Shown here: positions 35,962 to 42,693 of the stretch, one piece after another | How the letters are laid out: every line of letters starts with the position of its first letter | Position numbering within the stretch: the stretch's first letter is position 1 | Source of the DNA: JAZKFT01 sp040386335 | GTDB taxonomy: Bacteria > Bacteroidota > Bacteroidia > Chitinophagales > Chitinophagaceae | DNA length: 64,000 nucleotides | NCBI GenBank assembly: GCA_040386335.1 | Contig: JAZKFT010000044.1 | Span: 1 to 64,000, forward strand | Direction of reading: 5' to 3' | Program-made: the position numbers and the translations under genes | The notes under the pieces: model-generated | Told to the model about the DNA's origin: nothing | Database searches by the model: none | The model's input: only the letters and a program-made list of their open reading frames with translations

Positions 35962-36957
35962 TTAATTATTGCTCTTGGTGCTGAAAGTTACATTTAGTGT
36001 ATTGCCTGCCGGGGCAGCAGGAGCCTGTATCTTATAAATGGCAGGGATAGCTGGTTGCAGGGCAATTTTAAATGGAGATCCTCCACCAAACGCACCCATA
36101 TCTACCCCGGCACTCCCGGCACCAATAGCAGGGCTGCCCACTTTTAAAACAAAGGATATGTCATCGGCCCCGCTGTTATTTACAAAAACGTTGCTCATGG
36201 TAACGCTATTTTGATTGTTATTACCTGCCGGCAACACATTGGCAGCGCCACTCATATTGTATTGCACGGTGGTATTATTGAATGTGTAGGCCGAAGTCGC
36301 TTTATTAAAGATATTGTTCTCGACAATAGAATTCGTAACAGTGTTGATACCAGCAGAAACAGCATTTATTACATTATGGGTAAATACAGCAAGTTGATTG
36401 ACGGGACTTGCCGTGATGGTGGTGCCAATAATATTGTTGGTGATGACATTATTATTGCCCTGGGCAATGGATACAGAGCTCTGAATCCAGCAGTTAATCA
36501 CTACCAGGGATGTACCTAGGCTATTAAAATAGCCTCCTAGATTGACGGCTCCGCCCACATAGCACCTATCCAGCCTGATATTATTGGCATCGATGTTGGC
36601 AGAGCCAACTATGTAAATATGGAACACCGAATTATGTGGACCGGCCCCACTGCCGTACACATTTAAGGCATCTACCCGGCCAATATTGGGTGAAAACTGT
36701 TGATTAGGGGTAGCATCCAAAAAGGCGCCAGTGCTGATCCATGTCAGGCGTTTGCTGGCGGTTAAAGATCCATAAGTGGTTATTGACGGCTCCAGGTGTA
36801 TGGTATCGCCTGCCAAAACACTTACATTGTCGTTTGCTGCCTGTGCGGTGCTGAAATTTGCGGTAACACCGACATTGTTATTCACCCGCCATACTTTGGC
36901 AAAAGAAATACTGCAGGAAACTGTGGCAGCTAGACTCAAGAGGAAAAACTTTTTCAT
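35962..36957 (-). CDS. secreted beta-helix protein, class II (unit A)
   Basis: 331 residues with signal peptide MKKFFLLSLAATVSCSISFA. Mature start KVWRVNNNVGVTANFSTAQA, then GDTIHLEPSITTYGSLTASK, is close to the unit C protein. Short beta strands with Asn-rich turns dominate (NIRLDRCYVGGA, VVINCWIQSSVSI, NNVITNNIIG). The tail IPAIYKIQAP..LNVTFSTKSNN is identical to unit C in its last six residues. No enzyme motif is seen. First gene of unit A. Confidence 0.75.
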   Translation of the reverse strand: MKKFFLLSLAATVSCSISFAKVWRVNNNVGVTANFSTAQAANDNVSVLAGDTIHLEPSITTYGSLTASKRLTWISTGAFLDATPNQQFSPNIGRVDALNVYGSGAGPHNSVFHIYIVGSANIDANNIRLDRCYVGGAVNLGGYFNSLGTSLVVINCWIQSSVSIAQGNNNVITNNIIGTTITASPVNQLAVFTHNVINAVSAGINTVTNSIVENNIFNKATSAYTFNNTTVQYNMSGAANVLPAGNNNQNSVTMSNVFVNNSGADDISFVLKVGSPAIGAGSAGVDMGAFGGGSPFKIALQPAIPAIYKIQAPAAPAGNTLNVTFSTKSNN

Positions 36958-37249
36958 GGTTGCGTTTTTTTGATTTATGGTTTAAATTAGAAGGTAATAT
37001 AGAAAGATTTATGTCGGTATTGTCTCAAAAAAAGTTCTTTATTTTAATGCACAAATTTTCAGCAAGCCCGGTACATCGGCAACCGTGTTTTAACTCTGCA
37101 TTCCTGTTTTTCTACATCAGCAGCTTTCAAGGTAGCATGATCCTTCACCACTTAACAGAATCCAAAACTGCCCTGAATAGCCTTTCTTGGGGTCATCATT
37201 TCGCAAATTGAAATTAGGGGTAGTATAAGCCACAGGCAATACCAACAAA
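36958..37249 (-). promoter_or_regulatory. unit A promoter region (divergent from the histidine kinase)
   Basis: On the minus strand: box GTTAAAACAC (37094-37085, 10 bases identical to the unit B box), TTG directly after it (37082-37080), a 20-nt spacer and AAAATTTG (37059-37052), then about 95 nt of leader. The gap from box to -7 is 25 nt, as in units B and C. AATACC-N8-GGTATT (37238-37257), 21 of 23 bases like the element at 22683, overlaps the putative start of the kinase gene and may serve either side. Confidence 0.65.
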
Positions 37250-39220
37250 GTGGTATTTTTTGTAACCGTATACAAAAACCAAAACCTCCCCATTATCTTT
37301 AAATCGTTGAGTGTAAACATCACCATATCCGGTTATTGCAAAAAGCTGGCAGCATTATTACTCCTGCTGTTTTGCTTTTCTGCTAAAAGCCAGGTGAATT
37401 TTTTTTACAACGAAACACCCACCGCCATACCCCGGGGGGCTTTTAGTTATTTCATAGATACCAGTGCCAATCATTCCATTGAACGGTACCGGGCTATAGA
37501 AAAACAGATGCAGCCCATGGTGGTAAACAACATCAACCTTACGTTTAAAAATCAAATGCTTTGGTTGCGCCTGTCCTTATCACAGGTAAGTATGTTGCAG
37601 GGTCTCCGGTATTTTATGCTGCGAAGCCCACATATTAACTATGTTGGTTACTGGGTGTTCAGGGGCGATAGTTTGGTGCAATCTTTCCCCATTACCGGCG
37701 ACCATTTTCCTTTTAGCAGCCGTACCATCCGGCATCCGAATTTTGTTTTTCCTATTCCTCAAAACGACCTGGCCAACACCAACCTGCTTTTACTCATCGA
37801 TAAAAGGAACGAGCAGCTGAATATTCCCATACACCTGTTTACCGAAACCGGGTTTATTCAGCATAACCACCAGGACGATCTGCTGGCGGGCATCATCACA
37901 GGCATAGGATTCCTGCTTTTTGTGCTGAACCTGTTCCTGTATTTCAAAATGAAGGAACGCGTTTATGTTTTTTACGGCTTATATGTGCTGATGGCATTTC
38001 TTTATATTATCAGCGACTATGGGCTCTTGTTTATGTACCTGTTTCCAAATTTTTACCAGATGGCCGATTTTACCAGGCCCCTGGCTATCAGTTTTGCGGC
38101 GCCGCTCTATGCGCTGTTTTGCATCCAGTTGTTGGATGTGAAAAAGAACATGCCGGTGGCTTACAAATGGGCCATGAGATACCTGGCGCTATACCTGCTG
38201 GTCCTGATCTCAGGTATGACCTTGATGCGGAGTTATGGGCAACTACGGATCGTATTGCTTTGGCTAATGCAAATTTTTCAAAACATCAATACTTTGGTGG
38301 CACTTACACTGGCCATCATGGGGGTAAAAAAGAAAGTGCCTTACAGCGGTTATATCATCGCATCGAGCAGCATCCTGCTGGTTTCATTTATGTTTTTTAT
38401 GAACTTTTTGTCAGGGTACATAACCGACAATTTTTTTACCCGCAACGTAATGAACCTGGGTTTCACGTTGGAAATAAGTATTCTGGCCTTTGTACTAACC
38501 CTTCGTTTCAGAGCCTATAAAGACCGGAGTGAAGCCTTACTCAGGGAGGTGAATCTGCAGCAGGAACAAATTTTTAAAAACCTCAGCGATTACCGGGAAA
38601 AGGAAATGCTGCGTATCAGCAGCCTGCTCCACGATTCCGTGGGTGCCAGTCTTTCCGCCATCCGGCTCAACCTGGAATCGGCACAACATAATAATGGAAA
38701 TGGAAGCAGTGTTAAAATAGATCATTCCGTAAACCAGATCACGGAGCTGGCCAATGAAGTGCGGCAACTGTCACATAGCCTGTCGCCGATATTGCTGCAA
38801 AAAAAAGGGTTGGTACAATCCCTGGCTTCCACTATTGAAACCATTAATAATAGCAACCGTCTGCATATCCAATTTGAGTCCATTGGTTCGCTGCAACGGG
38901 TGTCGTTCCGCTATGAAATGCTGGTGTACAATGTGGTACAGGAACTCATCCAGAATGTCATTAAGCACTCCGGGGCCACAGAAGCTATCGTACAATTAAT
39001 GCTTGAAAATGAACTCGTTTCCATTTATGTGGAAGACAATGGGAGGGGATTTGAAGAAACGTTCGTCAAAGATGGGTTGGGTTTTTTACAAATCAAACAA
39101 TTGGTTAGGTTTGTAAATGGGAACCTGCAGGTGAGGGCTGCTGTGGATGGTGGCTCGCAGGTATCAATTGAATTCCCTGTTTTACCAGATGAGCGAACCC
39201 ATAAGGATACTTATAGCTGA
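37250..39220 (+). CDS. 7TMR-DISM sensor histidine kinase
   Basis: Up to 656 residues. The frame opens with GTG at 37250, inside an inverted repeat; a TTG at 37307 just before the signal sequence (KKLAALLLLLFCFSAKS) is an alternative, and no ATG is available. Periplasmic 7TMR-DISM ligand domain (about 50-185), seven membrane helices (about 205-420), HisKA_3 dimerisation domain with SSLLHDSVGASLSAIRLNLE (phospho-His about 460) and HATPase_c (about 550-650, NVVQELIQNVIKHSG and VEDNGRGF). It senses an unknown extracellular, possibly carbohydrate, ligand and phosphorylates a NarL-type regulator, surely the overlapping next gene. It is divergent from unit A. Confidence 0.85.
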   Translation: MVFFVTVYKNQNLPIIFKSLSVNITISGYCKKLAALLLLLFCFSAKSQVNFFYNETPTAIPRGAFSYFIDTSANHSIERYRAIEKQMQPMVVNNINLTFKNQMLWLRLSLSQVSMLQGLRYFMLRSPHINYVGYWVFRGDSLVQSFPITGDHFPFSSRTIRHPNFVFPIPQNDLANTNLLLLIDKRNEQLNIPIHLFTETGFIQHNHQDDLLAGIITGIGFLLFVLNLFLYFKMKERVYVFYGLYVLMAFLYIISDYGLLFMYLFPNFYQMADFTRPLAISFAAPLYALFCIQLLDVKKNMPVAYKWAMRYLALYLLVLISGMTLMRSYGQLRIVLLWLMQIFQNINTLVALTLAIMGVKKKVPYSGYIIASSSILLVSFMFFMNFLSGYITDNFFTRNVMNLGFTLEISILAFVLTLRFRAYKDRSEALLREVNLQQEQIFKNLSDYREKEMLRISSLLHDSVGASLSAIRLNLESAQHNNGNGSSVKIDHSVNQITELANEVRQLSHSLSPILLQKKGLVQSLASTIETINNSNRLHIQFESIGSLQRVSFRYEMLVYNVVQELIQNVIKHSGATEAIVQLMLENELVSIYVEDNGRGFEETFVKDGLGFLQIKQLVRFVNGNLQVRAAVDGGSQVSIEFPVLPDERTHKDTYS

Positions 39221-39803
39221 TGACCACCCATTTTTCTCCGAGGGCGTAGTAAACGCCCTCCGGCATTACGACCAATACACCATAGTAGCCAGTGTAACCA
39301 ATAGCGCCGAGGCACTCGCAGCCATCCCCGTTTACCTGCCCGATATTGCCATGCTGGATATCAATATGCCCGGCCAAAACGGGATAGAGCTAATGGCAGC
39401 GATCAAAGCCAAATGGCCGGCCATTAAAATAATGATCCTGAGCATGTACATGCCCTCCGACATTAAATTACAGCCTGAAAAAGAAGGAATAGATGCCTAT
39501 GTTTTAAAAAATTCCGGTACCGAAACCTTACTGGCCGCCCTGGCAGAACTCGCACAGGGCCGGACTTTTTACGATCCAAATATCCAGTCCCAAAATCATC
39601 ATTCCACAGATGGTTTTAGCCAAACGCTAAAGCTCAGCAGCCGCGAAAAAGAGATCCTGCAAATGATCAAAAATGGCGATAGCACCAAAGACATTGCCAC
39701 CACGCTTTTCATTAGCGAACTCACCGTAAAAACCCACCGCAAGAATATTATGGCCAAGATGGGAGCAAAGAATGTGGCGGAGCTGATCAGGAGGAGTGGG
39801 TAG
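39189..39803 (+). CDS. NarL/LuxR-family response regulator
   Basis: 204 residues from the ATG at 39189, which overlaps the end of the kinase gene by 32 bp (translational coupling). Receiver domain: IRILIADDHPFFSEG acidic pair, phospho-acceptor Asp in DIAMLDINMPGQNG, and Lys in AYVLKNSG. A LuxR-type helix-turn-helix follows (about 140-200, LSSREKEILQMIKNGDSTKD, then LTVKTHRKNIMAKMGAKN). Cytoplasmic DNA-binding partner of the 7TMR-DISM kinase. Targets are unknown; the divergent unit A is a candidate. Confidence 0.92.
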   Translation: MSEPIRILIADDHPFFSEGVVNALRHYDQYTIVASVTNSAEALAAIPVYLPDIAMLDINMPGQNGIELMAAIKAKWPAIKIMILSMYMPSDIKLQPEKEGIDAYVLKNSGTETLLAALAELAQGRTFYDPNIQSQNHHSTDGFSQTLKLSSREKEILQMIKNGDSTKDIATTLFISELTVKTHRKNIMAKMGAKNVAELIRRSG

Positions 39804-39818
39804 GGATTCAGAAGATTA

Positions 39819-40133
39819 TCATCCGGCCATCAGCAATATTTTTTTCCTCCGGCTCATACCAATGCTTTCACCGTTGGTAAGTAGCAGGTTACTATAATTT
39901 AGCCCGTTTATTTCCTGAACAAACATTTTATTCACCAGGTGGCTGCGGTGCACCCTTGCAAACATTTGGGCTGGCAGATGGTCTTCGAACCAGTGCAGTA
40001 CTTTGGCTACCGTCATGGGTTGGCCGGTGGTAAAAAATATTTTACTGTAATTGCTCAGGCCTTCGACCCGTATGATTTGCTCGGCCTGTACCAGTCTTAC
40101 GCCGCGGTCGTGGGGTATGTTTATTAGTTTCAT
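39819..40133 (-). CDS. stand-alone LytTR DNA-binding protein
   Basis: 104 residues consisting of a LytTR domain only: VRLVQAEQIIRVEGLSNYSK, the VAKVLHWFEDHLPAQMFARV core, HRSHLVNKMFVQEI and a closing GESIGMSRRKK. LytTR domains usually sit behind a receiver domain and bind tandem 9-bp repeats two helical turns apart. Here no receiver is attached, so activity must be set by expression or by a partner. The gene lies immediately next to the relic unit at 40231-40547, whose promoter carries two boxes 22 bp apart. It is therefore the best candidate regulator of units A, B and C. Confidence 0.88.
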   Translation of the reverse strand: MKLINIPHDRGVRLVQAEQIIRVEGLSNYSKIFFTTGQPMTVAKVLHWFEDHLPAQMFARVHRSHLVNKMFVQEINGLNYSNLLLTNGESIGMSRRKKILLMAG

Positions 40134-40175
40134 ATTCTTTTAATGTGCAAATATGCAGATGAGGAAATGGGCAAT
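40134..40175. other. short leader of the LytTR gene
   Basis: The gene-free stretch from 40134 to 40632 contains this AT-rich leader, then the relic unit's terminator, decayed gene and promoter (annotated separately). I see no separate promoter for the LytTR gene, so read-through from the relic promoter past its terminator is possible. Confidence 0.35.
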
Positions 40176-40213
40176 AAAAAAATGCCGTGGTTCGCGTACT
40201 CCACGAACCACGG
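40176..40213 (-). terminator. terminator of the relic unit
   Basis: CGTGGTTCG (40186-40194) pairs with CGAACCACG (40204-40212). On the minus strand a run of seven T follows (A176-A182 as given), 18 bp after the relic stop codon. It is intact although the gene in front of it is dead. Confidence 0.7.
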
Positions 40214-40230
40214 GCAAATGTTAGTGTGTT

Positions 40231-40410
40231 TTAATTGGGGGGTGGGTGATGCATTTTTCTTTAAAATCGGTTGTCCTGTTATTAGTGGTCAGCGGAGTAG
40301 TTCCACCGAAAACTATATGTTAGCCACTTGTACATCAGCGAAATTGACGATACAATTATTGACCCTGCTACCGGATAGACCATGCCCTAAGAAGTAAAAG
40401 CTTTTTTCAT
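40231..40410 (-). pseudogene. collapsed beta-helix/DTDPG-repeat unit: start codon fused to a decayed LPPN-type C-terminus
   Basis: On the minus strand ATG at 40410 reads MKKAFTS-stop, similar to the MKKFF/MKKAC starts of the first genes in units A and B. From about 40374 to the TAA at 40231 the sequence aligns codon by codon with the end of the 32820 protein: NNCIVNFADVQVANI for NNCIISSANAEAASI, then a nonsense codon (CAG to TAG), a one-base deletion, TTNNRTTDFKEKCIT for TINNRIADVKGKCLT, a second one-base deletion and PPN-stop. The DNA match to 32820-32960 is plain (CCTGTTATT, GATACAATTATT). An internal deletion apparently removed nearly all of a former two-gene unit, and decay followed. Confidence 0.75.
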
Positions 40411-40479
40411 GATTTTTTATTGCAATCAAAGGGGAATGAAAACCTGGTACTGATCTAAGGACCATTAGCTTGTAACGCA

Positions 40480-40547
40480 CAAATGTTGCAAAACAATGAA
40501 GTTGCAATCAATGGTATTTACACGGCTGGTTTGCCGTGTTTTAACGG
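40480..40547 (-). promoter_or_regulatory. promoter of the relic unit, with two boxes
   Basis: Plus-strand GTGTTTTAACGG at 40536-40547 is identical to both unit B boxes; a weaker copy GTATTTACACGG (9 of 12) lies at 40514-40525. On the minus strand a -7-like AACATTTG is at 40487-40480. The distance from distal box to -7 is 48 nt, exactly as in unit B, and the leader to the relic ATG is about 65 nt. Confidence 0.65.
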
Positions 40548-40632
40548 GAAACGATTTGTTAAAAAACAGGTTGTAGCAGGAACTATGAGATGTTATCTTG
40601 CATGAATTGAGGATCACTCCCATTTTTTCTTC

Positions 40633-41367
40633 GTGAATACAGAGGTAGAGGTTTTTATTTTCATGTATTATCAAAAAAGAAAACTACAACACGCAGTGCA
40701 AATGATTCAAATGGAAAAACAGTATGCAGATGAACTCCTAAAAAGCCAACTCGAAATCCAGGAACAAACCTTCCGCAGTATCAGCCTGGAAATACATGAT
40801 AATATTGGCCAGGTATTAAGCCTGGCCAAACTCAATATGGGTATTATGGGGCAGCAGACCGACAATATGCCGATGCTCGAAGATACACGTGACCTGTTGG
40901 GAAAAGCCATTAACGATTTAAGGGATCTTAGCAAAAGTTTGAGCCCGGAAAGGGTGGCTGATATTGATTTGGCGGAGAGTATACAATACGAACTGCAAAG
41001 AGTAGAAAAGACAGGTCTATACAGGACGACAGTCGATATTAAGGGGAAGGCTTACCCACTACCCAAGGAGAAAAAGATCATTCTCTTCCGGATTTTCCAG
41101 GAAGTGATGAACAACACGGTTAAACATGCTGCTGCCAGTTCGTTGCAGGTAACTATGCATTATAATTCTAGTACTTTCGAACTTCAAATAGTGGATAATG
41201 GCAAGGGGTTCAATATTCAACAGGAGCAAGGCAATATACAAGGCGGAATAGGGCTTAGAAATATGCAGAACCGTAGCACGTTAATAGGTGCTGCTTTTCA
41301 GATTCATTCGGGCGGCGGAGCGGGAACAACGGTAAACATTATTTTACCGGTGCCGGAAAGTGTTTAA
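40633..41367 (+). CDS. soluble sensor histidine kinase (HisKA_3/HATPase_c)
   Basis: 244 residues from a GTG at 40633 (an in-frame ATG at 40663 is possible; an in-frame stop at 40603 forbids a longer protein). HisKA_3 domain with SLEIHDNIGQVLSLAKLNMG (phospho-His about 55) and HATPase_c (about 145-240, IFQEVMNNTVKHAAAS, IVDNGKGF, GIGLRNMQNRS). Relatives begin with a membrane helix ending in FYYQKRK. Here only VFIFMYYQKRK remains, so it is either an N-terminally trimmed or a cytoplasmic kinase. Its regulator is the next gene, 45 bp away. Confidence 0.85.
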   Translation: MNTEVEVFIFMYYQKRKLQHAVQMIQMEKQYADELLKSQLEIQEQTFRSISLEIHDNIGQVLSLAKLNMGIMGQQTDNMPMLEDTRDLLGKAINDLRDLSKSLSPERVADIDLAESIQYELQRVEKTGLYRTTVDIKGKAYPLPKEKKIILFRIFQEVMNNTVKHAAASSLQVTMHYNSSTFELQIVDNGKGFNIQQEQGNIQGGIGLRNMQNRSTLIGAAFQIHSGGGAGTTVNIILPVPESV

Positions 41368-41412
41368 ACCCACACTTATACTTTTTTTTGAACCAATAGA
41401 AAATCATAGCCC

Positions 41413-42063
41413 ATGTGGAAAGTAGCTATAACAGACGATCATACATTATTAAGAACCGGTCTTGCCAGCCTGGTAAATTCGTTTTCGAATTTTACGGTCA
41501 TGCTGGAAGCCGGCAACGGAAAGGAATTACAACGCGTATTGAATCCTGAAAATTTGCCCGACATAATGCTGATGGATATCAATATGCCGGAGATGGACGG
41601 CTATGAAACGGCACTATGGTTGCGAAAAACTTACCCCCAGGTGAGGATATTGGCGTTAAGCATGATGGATACCGAGTCTGCCATCATCAGGATGATAAAA
41701 AACGGCGCAAGGGGCTATGTACTTAAAGATGCAGAACCGTCCGAACTGAACGAAGCATTGAATGCCGTAATGACCAAAGGTTACTATTACAACGACCTTG
41801 TTACCGGCAAACTGATCTTCAGCATCAATAAACTGGGTAGCGAAGAGGCTGAAATGAAATCGTTGCTAAACCTCACCGAAAAGGAGGTACAGTTTTTGAA
41901 GTTGGTATGCACCGATCTTACCTATAAAGAAATTGCAGACCGAATGAACCTCGGCGTTCGTACCATCGATGGCTACCGCGACGCATTATTCGACCGTTTG
42001 CAGGTCAAAAGCCGTGTTGGGCTGGTCTTATTTGCCATAAAAAACAATATGGTAACGCCCTGA
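41413..42063 (+). CDS. NarL/LuxR-family response regulator
   Basis: 216 residues. Receiver domain with VAITDDHTLLRTGL (acidic pair), phospho-acceptor Asp in DIMLMDINMPEMDG and Lys in GYVLKDAEPSELNEAL; LuxR-type HTH about 150-210 (LTEKEVQFLKLVCTDLTYKE, then RTIDGYRDALFDRLQVKSR). It forms a two-component pair with the kinase before it. The targets cannot be read from the sequence. Confidence 0.92.
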   Translation: MWKVAITDDHTLLRTGLASLVNSFSNFTVMLEAGNGKELQRVLNPENLPDIMLMDINMPEMDGYETALWLRKTYPQVRILALSMMDTESAIIRMIKNGARGYVLKDAEPSELNEALNAVMTKGYYYNDLVTGKLIFSINKLGSEEAEMKSLLNLTEKEVQFLKLVCTDLTYKEIADRMNLGVRTIDGYRDALFDRLQVKSRVGLVLFAIKNNMVTP

Positions 42064-42693
42064 TGCAAAAATTGCTTTTACCGGCAGCGCAAACATTAAA
42101 AATCAAGAAAATTATATTGAAGGTGCTGGTAATTAAGGGTCACCGATACATCATAAAAAAACCTCCGCATTTTCTGCGAAGGTCTTCAGCCATAGGAAGG
42201 CTTCAATGGTTAACGGCTCTTTATGGAAATATTGGATCAAACGATATCAAAAACCAGTTGCAAAAATCACCTCGAATTTGAAGTGAAGGACCCTGTAGCA
42301 GTATTTTGGTTTTTCATAGATTTTTAACCGGATTGATAGACGGGCTAAGAGTTTGTACCGGCAACCAGTCGGTACTTTATCCTGCCATTTTGAATATCAA
42401 GGATTGTAAATTTTGTTCTTGAAAGAACATTTACCCGGACATTTTTTTTATTACTTACCACAGGGTCCTGTGTGTTGTTTTCCCTAAACCTGATATGAAA
42501 TTACATTTTGAGCATGTGCAAGCCTAATCGTTATATGCAGGTCGCATTTTTGCGTTGGCGCAATGTGCGGATTGGGACAGACCGCCGCTCCCTATTCGTG
42601 ATTTTCAATAAATTCTGAGATTTATTTCCGGAGATTTGCATATTTTGCAAAACAAAGAATTTGCATTATTGTATTGTGCAAAAAATAGTACTT
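42064..42693 (+). promoter_or_regulatory. 630-bp gene-free region before the HTH gene, rich in inverted repeats
   Basis: No coding frame is supported. Elements seen: a hairpin ACCTCCGC-N-GCGAAGGT near 42160-42182 whose T-run lies on the minus strand; GTACCG/CGGTAC near 42355-42375; TGTTCTT-GA-AAGAACA (42414-42429, perfect 7-bp arms); and AGGACCCTGT (about 42286) repeated inverted as ACAGGGTCCT (about 42460). The short-spaced TGTTCTT palindrome looks like a protein-binding site 265 bp before the HTH gene. Confidence 0.4.

Noticed and set aside
14998..36957. Polysaccharide utilisation locus with pectate-lyase-like enzymes
   Set aside because: The beta-helix proteins show no lyase or hydrolase residues, and there is no SusC/SusD pair, sulfatase or glycoside hydrolase in the block. 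The GH13 gene and the TonB receptor lie outside it.
40313..40507. 64-residue minus-strand frame ending NNCIVNFADVQVANI
   Set aside because: It is not a gene. Its last part is the decayed repeat-protein end and its first part is promoter and leader sequence of the relic unit.
42160..42182. Hairpin ACCTCCGC/GCGAAGGT as terminator of the response regulator gene
   Set aside because: The T-run is on the minus strand, where no gene ends. On the plus strand there is only a hairpin with one mismatch.
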